Notes: generated by a model from the sequence alone, not told the origin. A stretch of 64,000 bases of DNA from Trichosporon coremiiforme (GCA_039545355.1 BCJJ01000026.1:186001-250000), one strand, 5' to 3'. Shown: positions 1-11,031, counted from the first letter of the stretch. Numbers and translations are program-made.

Positions 1-600
1 CCGGCTGAGAAAGTCGCTCCGCAGCCAGAGACGGAGAAGTCCGACGTTCTCATCAGCTTGGACACCGTCGCGCAGCTCGCCGAACCTGCGGCTGTTGCCG
101 AGAAGGCCGCAGAGCCCGCACTGGCCGTCGCCGCCGAAAGCAGTCGCGATCAGGAGAAGGTTTCTGAGGTTGAGCGCTCTCCAACTCCGGCGCGCTCCGG
201 TGCAGCAAGTGAGCTCTTCATGCCGATGCCGCAGGCTGCGCGCCCCACCATCCCGCAGATCCTGCAGGACGAGGCGCTCCTCTCGCCGAGCACTGTGAGC
301 TCGGTGCTCTCCTCGCCGCAACTGCTGGGTGCAAGCGAGTTCGGTGACGACGACGTCATCTCCCTCTCGGGCGTCTCGAATAACACGGCGTCCTACGTCG
401 ACGCCGAGACGTACACGCCGCGCACGCTGTCGCCCATGTCGCCGAGCGACTTCAGCGTCGTCTCCTCGCGTGCCATCAGCCCATTCATCTCGGACGCCGA
501 GGTCGCTCCGGGCATGGCGCAAGTCTTGTCTCAGAGCGGGTGGGACTCCGAGTCGCTCCGCTCCGACAGCGAGTGGGAGGTGCTGTCCAACCGCCGCTAG
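1..600 (+). CDS. 3' end of acidic Ser/Pro-rich protein with C-terminal W-x-x-L motif (partial)
   Basis: The reading frame is open from base 1 to a TAG at 598-600, so this is the 3' part (about 199 codons) of a gene starting outside the window. The visible part is disordered: Ala/Pro/Glu-rich at first, then Ser/Thr-rich with many Ser-Pro and Thr-Pro sites, and no recognisable fold. It ends in an acidic/serine context followed by EWEVL and four last residues. A W-x-x-L core preceded by acidic or serine residues fits an Atg8-interacting motif, as in autophagy receptors, but this is inference. I do not recognise the family; a fungal NBR1-like or other selective-autophagy adaptor is one option. 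Confidence that it is coding is high; the function is unknown. Confidence 0.75.
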   Translation, partial: PAEKVAPQPETEKSDVLISLDTVAQLAEPAAVAEKAAEPALAVAAESSRDQEKVSEVERSPTPARSGAASELFMPMPQAARPTIPQILQDEALLSPSTVSSVLSSPQLLGASEFGDDDVISLSGVSNNTASYVDAETYTPRTLSPMSPSDFSVVSSRAISPFISDAEVAPGMAQVLSQSGWDSESLRSDSEWEVLSNRR

Positions 601-670
601 ACTGTTGTATTCCGTTGTACTGTTGTGCAACATACATACCCTTACTGTACTGTATTACACGATGCTACCT

Positions 671-1563
671 CTATGGGGACTCCGGCTCCCACTCGAGCAG
701 GTACTGGAAGTAGTCGAAGCCCTCGGGCGGGCCGATCGTCTTCGTCGACAGCTTCCATCCCGGGCGGTCCTGGAGGTATCGCTTGCGGAAGTGGGGCTGA
801 CCGAAGGTGAAGCTGAAGTCAGTTGAGAAGCAGGCCAGCACAACTCACTAGACAAACTTGGACCCGGGCTCCTTCTTGAGCACCCGCACACCCTCGTCAA
901 CCTCGCGCGTGCAGTTCTTGATGTCCTTCTCAGGCGGGTTCTGCTGTCAGCTACACGCCACGAGCCTAGCATACCCATGGGTCACCCTTGGTCGTGAGCA
1001 TAGCACTGTGGGTCAGTATCTCCTCGTGGGTGGTCCGCTCACTCCATCGTTCCTGTCTGTTAGCTTAGCTCATCACACGTCAAGCTCACCCTTGTCAACG
1101 ACGATGTCGAACTCGTCATCCCCGAAAGTGAGGTTCATGACGTCCATCTCAAGCCAGGTCATCTTCGGCCTGGCCTCTCCGTGTCGCTGCGTCATCTGCT
1201 CAATGCACGCGGTCGAGTAGTCGACGTTGACGATGTTAGTCCATCCGGCGTCGTACATGACCTCGGAGAGCTGCGAGTTGCCACATCCGAGCATCAGGAT
1301 GCGCGCATCCTTGCCGACCTTGATGTCCGCCGTCAACTCCTCGAAGATTGGGAGGAGGTAGTCCGGCTTGAGGAACCAGTCGAAGTTGTGCTCGGGGCCC
1401 TCGCTGCTGTCAGTTACGCGCGCAGGGATCTAGTCAGCTTCAACGCACGCCGTGTACCGCTGCTCCCTGATGTCAGCTCTCGCCTGGTTGTTCTAGCTCA
1501 CCAGTACTCGCGCGTTCCGTATCCCTCGTTCGTAGGCGGCAGGTTCTCCTCAACTTTGCGCAT
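671..1563 (-). CDS. EEF1AKMT/METTL13-type class I SAM-dependent methyltransferase
   Basis: Predicted protein of 222 residues from seven exons: 1502-1563, 1449-1466, 1090-1403, 1043-1052, 975-1005, 849-940 and 671-812. It opens with a YGTREYWEQRYT block, then FDWFLKPDYLLP, the SAM-binding motif ILMLGCGNSQLSE, NVDYS as the acidic end of strand 2, and a DKGTMDAML block split over three exons. These blocks identify the family of eEF1A lysine methyltransferases related to METTL13 and EEF1AKMT4; the latter is often mislabelled endothelin-converting enzyme 2. The likely role is lysine methylation of a protein substrate such as eEF1A in the cytosol; the substrate is inferred. The 10-nt exon at 1043-1052 carries the centre of DKGTMD, and skipping it would break the frame. 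It runs convergently with the gene ending at 600. Confidence 0.85.
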
Positions 1564-1835
1564 GGTGCTTGGTGCTTGGTGAAGTGTTGCTGAAGTCCAG
1601 CACGGATGCCCTCCACCTCGTGTTTCAGTGGTGGTTGGGTCAACTTTTCGAGCAAAACCCGGAGCCCCGACTGCGGCCTAGCGTACCACGCCAGGCAAGT
1701 CCAGGCATGGCTGGACGCGGTTGGCCTCCACCTTAACTCGGTTGGCTGAGGGGGACGGAAGATTACAGCAACCGCACGGAAAAGGACGTTCGTCATCGGT
1801 CATTGATTTCGCACTTACACCCCATCCAAAGCAAA

Positions 1836-4267
1836 ATGGACCCCAACGCAGAGGGCGGCCCGCCCAAGGCCGAGATCGAGATTGCAGAGGTCGAGACGCC
1901 CCCTACTCCCGCCAGGCGCGGCACGGCCGACGTTGAGATCACGGCGCAGGCGCCCGCACAGGAGCAGCCTTCCTCTGAGCTCTCGGAGAAGGAGAAGGCG
2001 AAGCTGGAGAAGCTGGAGCGGAAGAGGTTGAGGCAGGAGAAGAAGGAGAGGAAGGAGGCGAGGGCGCAGAAGAGGCTGGAGAAGCAGGAGAAGAGGGAGA
2101 GAAGGGAGAGGGAGAAGGAGCAGGCGGCCGCTGCTGCGGCTGCTCAGTCTGCGGCCCAGCCTGCGGCTGAGCCTCTTCCAGAGACCGCCCAGCCTGAGAC
2201 TCCTGCTCAGCCCAAGGTCGACCCCGAGATACAGGCTTCCATCAAGGTACGTTCTCAATATCATGGCTTGGGCGAGTTCTTTCGACATCTAGCTGACAGC
2301 AGGAACGTCTCCGCGCGTCTGGCGCGCCGATTAGCGATATCAAGGCTCCGATGGCGAGCTCTATCTTCCGCTCCGCGCAGGAGCCGGGATGGGACAAGCC
2401 TCAAGAGGGTGAGCTTACTTGAGCGTTCTTGTAGCTGACAGAACAGAGACGGACCCCGCCAAGATCCAGCAGTTCCACGAGGAGGAGTTCCAGCGCCGCC
2501 TGCGGGGCGAGTACCAGGCCCAGCAGCTGCGGACTGGCCAGGTTGTAAGCTTGAGAGTCGTACTTGAGCTGACATCAGGTGACGAATAGCATGGAGAAGC
2601 CTCTCCGCCTGACATCAATCCGCCTCAGCCCTCCCCCGCCAACGACGCGCGGCGACTTCCTCTCTGGCCTGCTCGCGCCCTTCCTCTCCGAGGCCCACCC
2701 CTGGCTCAAGTGGCTGCACCCCGTGCCGCCTCCGCCGACGAACCTGCGTGAGATCCTCCAGACGACCAAGGCGCTCGTGCAGCACGTTGACGACCTGGGC
2801 GTGTTCGACATGGACCGCGTCGGTATTCGTCTCGAGCCCGCGCCGAGCGGAGACCCGGACGAGGTCGAGCTGATCCTCGCCCTCAGGGAGAGGGGACGGT
2901 ACTTCCTCAAGGCCGGAACTGAGTTTGGAGGCAACGAGGGTGGCGCGAACATCACTGGCAGGATACGCAATGTCCTCGGTGGAGGCGAGACGCTCGAGGC
3001 GAACGCGGCGCTGGGTACCAAGACGAAGAGCGCGTACCAGGTGAGTATCGCTCAACTCCCAGCCCTGTTTGCTACAGCTTGCACTGGTTAAACTGCTGTC
3101 CGTTTGATTCCAGTCAGCTAACATACAGGCGACCCTCTCGACCCCTGTCTTCTCGTCGCCCTACCTCTCCGCCTCGATCAGCGGTTTCAGCCTGGACCGT
3201 GACAACACCGCCTTCGCGTCTCACCGTGAGCTGCAGCAGGGTGGTCGCGTCAAGCTCTCCGGCCTGACGCCTCTCGGCGCGCATGAGCTCGCGTACGAAT
3301 ACGTCCAGCGCAACATCTCCCACCTCTCGCCCAAGGCATCCGTCTCGTAAGCTTCTGTCATTATGCTGAGCTAACAACAGCATCCGCGAGCTCGCGAATA
3401 CGACGACTAAGGCGTCGCTCTCGCACACGTGGACGAGTGACACCCGCGACAGCGCTCTGGGACTCGGCACCTCGGGCCGTCTGCTCAAGCTGACTAACGT
3501 GAGCTTCCCATACTGCGACCCGTGAGCTAACGTCAGGAATACGCCGGTCTCCCGGGTTCCTCAGAGCTCGCGCACTTCATCAAGTCGACTGGTGTTGCGC
3601 AGGCTTCGCGTCCGCTGTACAAGGGCTCTGACATTGTGAGTAGCACCTCTGCGCACAGTTACGACAGCTGACAGCAGCTCGTGTCCGTGTCCGGCTTCGG
3701 ATCCATCCTGTACCCGCTCTGGGCGCCGGGAAGCTTCGACGAGCCCCGCAGGACGTACCTCGCGGACAGGACTTACCTCGGCGGCCCCAACTCGGTGCGC
3801 GGGTGGAAGGTCGGCGGCCTGGGTCTGAGTGACAAGCGTGAGTTATATTTCTTGATTGAGCTTCGATCGGTGGCCATGTAAGCTAACGAGCAGTCGACTC
3901 CCTCGGCGGAGACCTCGCTTACGCTGTCGGTGCCAGCGCCTTCCTCCCCATTCCCGGAAAGGAGCACTGGCCACTCAAGATTCACACGTTCCTCAACGCC
4001 GGCAAGGTTACGCGCTACGAGCAGCGTGAGTGTCTTCTCCCCTCCAGCAGCTCCCAACGTGCGACCTTGAAGCTAACCCCAGACCGCTCGTTTGTGGACA
4101 ACGTGTCCAAGATGGTGTCCATGCCGAGCGTTTCTGCCGGCATCGGACTCATGTACCGCTTCGACCCGCTCCGGATCGAGCTCAACTTTTCCATGCCGCT
4201 CGTTGCCCGCCAAGGCGAGCGCCTCGCGCGCGGATTCTCTGTCGGTGTCGGCATTGATTTCCTGTAG
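1836..4267 (+). CDS. SAM50: Sam50/Tob55, Omp85-family beta-barrel insertase of the mitochondrial outer membrane
   Basis: Core of the SAM complex, which folds beta-barrel proteins into the mitochondrial outer membrane. The start at 1836 has an AAAATGG context. Nine short introns split ten exons; exon boundaries keep the frame, for example KSAYQ to ATLSTPVF and ASVS to IRELAN. A POTRA-type region lies around VDDLGVFDMDRVGIRLEP, followed by the barrel with GRYFLKAGTEFGGNEGG, then SVRGW in the strand-13/loop-6 motif (Omp85 consensus VRGF/Y), and a C-terminal beta-signal-like end GFSVGVGIDFL. The unusual part is the N-terminus: residues 1-130 form a Pro/Ala-rich leader, a highly charged Lys/Arg/Glu stretch predicted as coiled coil (about 48-96) and an Ala run. 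I know of no such segment in yeast or human Sam50. Confidence 0.9.
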
Positions 4268-4549
4268 AATCCGTAGAACATGCAAACTACTCCTGCAAGA
4301 TGCCTTCCAGTCCATGCTGCTCTCGATGCAACGTACTGGACTGTTCTCTAGGTCAGTCGCATGCATTCGCCTCATCTCATCCGCAGCTAGCGATTGAACA
4401 TTGACGCAGGTCAGCCTCCCGGCTTCTGGTCCCGTTGCCACTTCGGTGCCCCGCCATCGTCATCCACCCATCCCTCCACCACTTCACCCACACCGATCGC
4501 CTTCCCCCTCCTGCCCTCTCTTCCCATCATCTCTCACATCAGCACCAGC

Positions 4550-5824
4550 ATGGCCGACCCAGCAGCCGACGCCAGAGCCCGGCGCCTCGCCGCGATCGAG
4601 GCGCGCTTAAATCCCCCGAAAGAGGAAGATGCCGCCGCCGCCGGCAGTTCTGGAACCAGCACGCCCGGCCGCGAGCCGCCGCGCAACATGCCTAAGCCGT
4701 GGACGCGGCCGAACGAGCGCGAGGAGCACGAGAAGAAGCGCGAACTCACGAGGTTGCTGAACCGCACGATTATCAGGGACTCGGGGTACAGGCAGGCGGC
4801 GGAGTGCGTCGAGGTGAGTGCGGATCTCCAGCCCTTCTGAACCACTGGGCTGTAGGCTGTAACGAGCTGGGGGCTTTGTGCCCGTCATCTGACCTCAGAC
4901 ACTCGTCAAGATCGCGACCAACATCCAGACCAACGACGACCCGAAGTACCGCTCGCTCAGGGCTGAGAACAGCTTGCTCAAGAGCAAGGTGTTCGCTGTG
5001 CCTGGCGGGCGCGACTACATGATCCAGGTGCGTCGCGCGTTCAGCTGTGATGGCCCCGGGTAAAGCTGACAGCAGATGGGCTTCCATACCGAGAACAAGG
5101 ACTTCACGCAGTTCTTCATCCTCGATCAGAGCGAGAGGCGGCTGTGGCAGCTGAGTTTGGCGGCGGATGTGCTGCGCGAGGCGGTGAGTGTCCCCCCGTC
5201 TTCCTCTCTTCCCTCACACCAGCACCGCGTATCTGATCCACATTCCCTTCTTGAAGCTGCGTAGTTACTGGACTAGAAGCTAACTCCCAGCTGCCGGAAC
5301 TGCAGAAACGCGTCAGCGGCACAACGACGTCGACAGCGAACGCAAAGGCGGAGGAGGAGCGCCGCGTCGCCGCGGCCAAGCGGCAGATCGAGGCCGACCG
5401 CGAGCTCGTGAAGCAGCGCGTTGAGCGTGAGCGCATCGTGCGTGAGGCAAGGGAAGCTGCCCGCGCCAAGGCCGAGGCGGAACCCCAGCCGCAGGAAGAG
5501 CCCCACTTCCACGTCCGCGGACAGGGGCGCAAGCTCGATGGCTCTGCGTCTGCTGAGGGCGCGGGAAGTCCTCAGGCGCGTAATCAGGCGTCACGGGCTT
5601 CCCAGCAGCAGATCGGACCAGATGACGACGCTGACATGATCCCGAGTGATCAGGAGGATGAGGATGAGGACGATGACGAGGGGGGAGAAGGAGAGGATAA
5701 CGGGGAGGAGACTGATGAGGAGGAGCGCGAGTTCAGGCGCCAAGACGCGCAGAACCGTATGGGAATGTTTGGCATGGCGAGCAATGCGCATCATTGGGGA
5801 GGGGGGCAGAAGCTCGGTGAGTAG
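4550..5824 (+). CDS. PUB-domain protein with coiled-coil and acidic tail
   Basis: Four exons joined at GTGAGT/GTGCGT donors. The N-terminus carries NMPKPWTRPNERE. A PUB domain (the fold found in PNGase and UBXN6 that binds the p97/Cdc48 C-terminus) spans roughly residues 60-160, recognisable from LTRLLNRTIIRD, TLVKIATNIQTNDDPKYRSL and FHTENKDFTQFFILDQ. After it come a charged helix (residues about 180-240) and a tail with a long Asp/Glu run. No UBX or transglutaminase domain is visible, so it is a PUB-only adaptor. The likely role is a Cdc48/p97 cofactor in ubiquitin-dependent protein handling, by analogy only. The stop falls inside a GTGAGTAG string that could also serve as a donor, so the last residues are slightly uncertain. 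Confidence 0.75.
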
Positions 5825-5950
5825 GACGGGTGGTGGCGGATGACATCAGCGAGAGCCTGTTGCTGAGATAGCGCCTAGCTCCTGCCCGTTGCCTGCCATC
5901 GCTGCTAGGCGTTAGTCGCCCACGACCCGGTCATACATTGATAGCTCGTA

Positions 5951-7336
5951 GAAGTCCAATACAAAGTCATACAGACATAGGAATGATGTTCGATATCCAT
6001 GGGCGGCGGGCCAGGCTGGCCCATCCACACACGGTGGCGTCGGTACCGACAACGGATCGCCATCCGACGTTGCGGCGTATGAGGCAACGTTTGCAGCCAT
6101 GAATCCGGAGATCAGGGACCTGATTGAGGCTCTCGTGCGAGAGGAGCCAGCGCCTCCGATGAGAAGGGTAGTTGATTCGCCGGGCGCTTCTCGGCTGGTC
6201 AACCTCGAGGAGGCGGAAGCTGAACGAGCTAGAGACGCAGAGGTAGATCTGCGCTTGCAGGCACTCTTTGCCGCCGATGGAGGCGAGTCGAGCGTCCCAA
6301 ATGCAGATCTCGAGGCCATGTTCTCGTCCGGTATCGATGCGGAGACAATCGATGCGATCCATGCGCTCACCAGAGGCTTGCTCAAGTACATGGTGACAGG
6401 AGTGCGGCTGCCCGGCCAGTCACCACAAAGGGTGGGCGCGTTTTTAGCTGCATTGACGGAGCGCATCGACGAACCGAGCACCGAGATCAATGCCGCCACG
6501 CTGGACGCGATGTCTCCGACCCTGAAAGCGGGAGTTCTCCGGCTGGCTTTGGAGGGTCGACAGAACCTGTCGAGGGCTCGTGGTGCGGGAGGTGTGGCGA
6601 CCGATGCCTCGGCCGCATCCGAGCATCCTGTTCGAGCGCCGTCGCCGTCCAGACCTGATCGCGTCCCCGCCGTACCCCCGATCGAGCCGCGACCACCCCG
6701 CGACCACCCCGCGTCCAGCGCGGGTTTCATGTTCCCGCCAACGAAGTCTCGCAGACAGAAGGGGGTGACTCGCAAACCTCTGGTGACTCTGGAGCGCCAG
6801 CGGCCCAGGACAGGAGAGTCACCCCACCCCATGCCGCGACAGCAGCTTTCTCGAGTCAATGGCAGCCTCCACGTCCGCAACGAAGCGATCCACTCTCTCG
6901 CGTTCGACTCGTTAAACACGCCGACCCGAGACATCCAGGACACGGCGAGTGGGTGTACATCTAGGGCTCCTCCCGGTCGAAGTACTGGGACATTAGACCC
7001 CTGGTTGCAGACGACGATCCCCGACACCCTCTCAAGGATCCCAACACCTCTCCCCTGGCCGTGCGGTGGCCCGCTTACGTCTATGTGACGGGGTCGGCCG
7101 AAAGTGCAGAGTATACCATCGGCCAAGCGCCTTTGAAGGATAACTATGAGGTTCCGGACCCGGACTGCAATCCCGATGACCCCCAGAGCATTGCGAGACT
7201 CGAGGCGAAAGGGCCAAGAGTGACGTCTGACCCAAGCCCGGAGGTGCCTGTTGAAGAAGTGCAGAGGTACGTGGTGGACGGAACGTGGAAGCCGGTGAGG
7301 AACTACTCACATTTGGACCAGGCAGGGCCAAGGTGA
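5951..7336 (+). pseudogene. Decayed unknown gene: 11-bp duplication frameshift plus nonsense codon
   Basis: A good open frame starts at or before the ATG at 6099 (MNPEIRDLIEALVREE...) and stays protein-like to about 6690, with alternating charged and hydrophobic helices. At 6691-6712 an 11-bp unit, gaccaccccgc, is present twice in tandem. Beyond it the protein-like frame is the +1-shifted one (FHVPANEVSQTEGG, later SRVRLVKHADPRHPGHGEWVYI). Removing one copy of the unit would make one continuous frame. That frame then meets a TAG at 6962-6964 and continues cleanly afterwards (KYWDIRPLVADDDPRHP, RWPAYVYVTGSAESAEYT) to a stop at 7334-7336. Two independent lesions in otherwise coherent coding sequence indicate a recent pseudogene, or assembly errors. 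The protein family is not recognised. The 5' end is uncertain; 5951 is only the limit of the open frame. Confidence 0.55.
6691..6712 (+). repeat. 11-bp tandem duplication inside the decayed gene
   Basis: Two exact adjacent copies of gaccaccccgc, at 6691-6701 and 6702-6712. A duplication that is not a multiple of three changes the frame exactly where the protein-like frame switches. Confidence 0.85.
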
Positions 7337-8937
7337 TTGTTTGATCGTTCGCTGATGTATTTGGTAGCAATGTCGCACACACGCTGCACCTGTTGCCCGT
7401 ATGTAGATCCTGAGGGCGTGGAGAGCGAGCCGGAGGCGAGATCCAAGGTTGGTGGACCAACCTGGCGGTAGTGGGCGGCATGAACAATGACCTGCAGCCG
7501 TAGTGCTACCATCGCTGTTCGTCAGCTGTCTTCATGTGCCCATCAGTAGTGATGCGTGTGCGCTGCTCGCATCCGCCAGCTTGCGCATCGCCACACTCGT
7601 GACTGCGCTCGTTGCACCTCACTTATGCAAGACGCTGGATACTCAACCTCACCGTCGGCTATATCATGCCCCTGTTTCCCTCACTCGAGTATCTCAACGA
7701 ACATGACACCACCAGAGCTCCTTGTCCTCCACCCGGTCACTCTTCCACCCTGCCTGTCCTTCCTGCTACCTCTGCCCGCGACTCTCGGCACTCTCGTCCA
7801 CTGTATGTTCGTTCAGGGGTATTTCGCACTGCAAGCAGAACGGATGCGCGCTCCGGCGGTGCTGATGCCTGACAGCCAGATGGTGATTGATTGACTGGAG
7901 ATGGAGTATCACGCTCGGTTAGACGTCATCAGCTACACATCGATCCTGGTGCGAGGGATTAAGACGATCAACCACACAGATGCCATGATGGCATGGCAGT
8001 TGTACACGGAGTCGACGCCACCCCTTCACTAGCTGGGGTTACGGACTTGCCCTAAAGACCAAGCAATGGGCGGTTCAGAACCTACCTCCAGCGCAGAAGA
8101 GCGAAACCCAGAGACAGAAATCACAGGTGAGTGGCTGGTCTTGTCGCCCCAGAGCACTAGTGACGATGCGTAGCAGACATCAGCTCGCCAGCACAAGGCG
8201 AGTGGCGACACCACACCGCAGCCGCGTGGTAATCTTATCGATACCGTGCTTATGTAATCGCACCGGAGTTGCTCGCACCCGGGAATACGGCGTTAATCTC
8301 CTTCTGCACCCGTGGACCAAATTTGTCCCGCCCTCCCTATGCATACGCCTACCTCCAGGTGCAACTGGAACGACAGAGGTTGCGTCTGCACCACAAGCAA
8401 ACAGCAACAATGATCCACAAACCGCGCTGAGAGGGCTGCACCTTATGCTCTCTCACATTCAACACGGCGTTGCCACTACGGCTCGCTACGGGCGCTAGAA
8501 CGCTAGGCTTGGCTCATCGGCAGTGGCGACAGATCCGACCCGAAACCTGGCAGAATATCCGGTCCATCTTGACGACATGCGCCCATGACCGGCTTCTGCG
8601 CCATGGGCTTTACCCCGACAGACAAATCTGCTCTGCACAGCCCGCTCGGAAAGTTGTCCAGAACCCTGGGCCCTAGGCGGTGACATAAGCGTTGGGTGTC
8701 GGGAAGAACGCGACCTGACACGTCCGCTGAGCGGGTCGGCGTTCGCCACTACGTCATGGAAGGGAAGGCGAGCTTAAAGGGTACCCGGCGACGGTTTGTC
8801 GATCAGTCAATCTCTGCATCGACATCCATTTCTTCATCGATCACCATCTCTTCATCGCCCGTATCGTCTCTTCATCTCGCCGCTCGTTTCACTCCCTTCC
8901 GTGCAAAGTCCGAACCCGACACTCTCATTACACCACC
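7337..8937. other. Gene-poor interval between the decayed gene and the DUF4112 gene
   Basis: No convincing gene. One weak candidate is a two-exon reading frame from the ATG at 8066 with a gtgagt donor and a gacatcag acceptor, giving fewer than 70 codons of low-complexity sequence; I do not call it. Around 8810-8900 there is a run of atc/ttc-rich sequence (tcatcgatcaccatctcttcatcgcc...), typical of a pyrimidine-rich leader for the gene starting at 8938. Confidence 0.5.
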
Positions 8938-9999
8938 ATGGCATCCGCCGTCTGGTCATTCGTCTGGCCGCTCCTTTCCAGCTACCGCCCCAACTGGGCG
9001 AGCTACAAGCAGAAGGATGCCAAGGCCGCGCGCTTCGGCGCATTCACAGCGACGTACTTCCCACCTGTGGTGCATCGCGCACCGAAAAACAACAGAGAAG
9101 CCCAGAGGTGAGTCTCTCAGTCCTTATCGCCTACTCCACACGTCCCACGCTCCCACTCGCCATCACCCTCTTTACCACACCTACCTTCTCACTATAACCT
9201 CTATTCAGAGTCTATCTTGAGTCAACCAGTCGATCCCCTAACATGGAGGGGCGGCTCGGGAATGATGCTTTTTAATTTTAATTAGACACTGAACGCACTC
9301 TCAATCGGCTCCTTTGAGCGATACACGAGATCTTGCTTTGTTGAAAAAAGTCAAAAACCTGACCCACACACCTCCTTCCACTACACTTGATTGTATCGAG
9401 TGACTGTTGCTGACACATGTAACAGGATGTACAACCACATCCGCACTGTGGCCTTCTACCTCGACGCGATACCCGTCGCGGCGGACCTGAACCTTCCTTT
9501 CAACCTGAAGTTCGGTCTCGACGACCTCATCTCCCTGATCCCAATCTGGGGTGATCTCGTCTCAGGCCTGCTGCAGCTGTACCAGGTCTTCATGTGCTGG
9601 GTATTCGGCGTGCCGACTTACCTGCTGATGCGCATGGTGCTGAACGTCATCATCGACGTTCTCGTCGGCATCGTCCCCTTCATCGGCGACCTGCTAGACA
9701 ACCTCTTCAAGTCCAACCTGAAGAACCTGAATCTGCTCGAGTCCTGGCTCCTCGGCAACGACAACTACCAGATCCTCCTCATGCCTGACAACACGTGGAT
9801 GCCGCGTCCGAAGTCGAACGGCTCCTGGTTCGGCATGGGCGGCTCGTCCAAGCGCAAGGCGCAGGAGCACCGTTCCGGCCGCGTCAACAAGACGCGCCGC
9901 ATGACCAAGGCGGAGGCCAACTGGTCTTGGGAGCATGTCGAGGGGGCAGGAGACAACGCGTACTACAAGGCCGAGGCGCGTGTCGACGAGGAGCTGTAG
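8938..9999 (+). CDS. DUF4112-domain membrane protein
   Basis: Two exons, 8938-9107 and 9426-9999, joined in phase (CCC AG|G ATG) to give 247 residues. The 318-nt intron is long for this genome. The DUF4112 core covers residues about 57-165: YLDAIPVAADLNLPFNLKFGLDDLISLIPIWGD in two parts, a hydrophobic segment, then IVPFIGDLLDNLFKSNLKNL. The repeated LDDLI..IP..GD and IP..GD..D signatures define the family, which is found in bacteria and fungi and has no known function. The C-terminus is basic (KTRRMTKAEANWSW) and probably cytosolic. The short N-terminal exon is rich in aromatic residues. The start codon follows caccacc. Confidence 0.85.
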
Positions 10000-10248
10000 T
10001 GGCGCTTCTCTGTCGAGGCGGCGTCGCAGGACAAGCCGCTCGCCATTCTGGGAGCATACCCAGACTCTGATTGAGCTTTTAGACATACACGCTGTCGCAT
10101 CGGTTCATACGCTGTACATTTTAGGATTAGGATTAGATGGTAACCAAATGCATTCTATCTATACCGGGACTGTTGCGGGGTTTGCGATGCTGCTGCTGGC
10201 GCCACGATGGCGGTGCGCACTGACTGCGAGGTGGGAAGCGAGGGAAAA

Positions 10249-11031
10249 CTAGACAGTCTCAACCTCGCCGTACTCGCTCTCCAGCCCGGGCTCCATGAGC
10301 ATGGCGTGAAAGAGGATGAGCATGACAGAGCTCGCGACGAGCCAGAAGAGGACGGACAGCGGGCTCGCGATGAAAAGCATCGGGAGGCCAATAATGCCGA
10401 GGGCAATGTACAGCTTCTTCTCCGGGATGACGAGCGAGCCGACCTCAAGGGGAGCTGCAAGTCAGCTCATATTACCACCGGTCACGGAGCTGATCCTGAC
10501 AAGAAGCCGCACGGAAAAGCCGGAGGACAGGACACTTACCGAACTTGCTGATGGCCATGAAGCCACCGGCCAGGAATCCGATCGCGATCAGGAGCAGCGG
10601 GTTCGTGAGGCTTTATGTTAGCTGGGGCGGGGAGGCTATCAGCTTACAGAGCATAGACAGCGAGGATGATCACGATCACCAAGTAGTTTCCGCTGAAATT
10701 CCGCATGTTATACGACACGCGCGAGCTGGCCTCGGCGAGCGACGTCGGGCGCGACAGCTGCCTGTGGTTGAACTGTCGTTAGCTTCCTAGAATTCCCTGA
10801 CAGCTATGTCGCGCGCAAGCATCATGTGCCATGCCCTTCCCCGCTCCGTGAGCGAGATTGCGACGGATCAAAGTTCAGAAAGTTCAGAATGTCACGGCAT
10901 GGGAAAGCGCCCCCCTGGTGGAGGTCTCAGGTGGAAAATGCACTCACGAACTCGGGCAGCGGCTTCAGGCCCGACAGCCGTGTCTCCTTGAAGCTGCGGA
11001 ACGATTCGGTGACGCGGTTGAGCTGTTCCAT
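10249..11031 (-). CDS. PRA1/Yip3-family prenylated Rab acceptor
   Basis: Small tetra-helical membrane protein that binds prenylated Rab GTPases at ER and Golgi membranes (family knowledge). The N-terminus MEQLNRVTESFRSFKETRLSG is followed, after an intron with a gtgagt donor, by SRPTSLAEASSRVSYNMRNF, the PRA1 signature ahead of the first hydrophobic pair (NYLVIVIILAVYAL and TNPLLLIAIGFLAGG). A second pair follows (LYIALGIIGLPMLFIAS and LSVLFWLVASSVMLILF). The tail LESEYGEVETV is acidic, resembling sorting tails of yeast Yip3. Start chosen at 11031; an in-frame extension up to 11142 exists but contains a cryptic hydrophobic stretch and seems unlikely. About four exons; the internal acceptor before SRPTSL is chosen for frame. 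Confidence 0.8.

Noticed and set aside
1815..2288. Leu/Arg-rich minus-strand frame
   Set aside because: Shadow of the Lys/Glu-rich N-terminal stretch of Sam50; low-complexity Leu runs are its antisense image.
5912..7126. 404-codon open frame on the minus strand
   Set aside because: It is antisense to the better plus-strand frames and rich in Cys, Trp, Arg and Ser without motifs. It stays open because the plus-strand codon usage leaves few stops in that shadow frame.
7979..7998. Near-palindrome gatgccatgatggcatgg
   Set aside because: Short and isolated; expected by chance in 64 kb and not tied to any gene start.
8066..8260. Possible two-exon micro-gene
   Set aside because: Splice signals are acceptable, but the protein would be under 70 residues of low complexity with no support.
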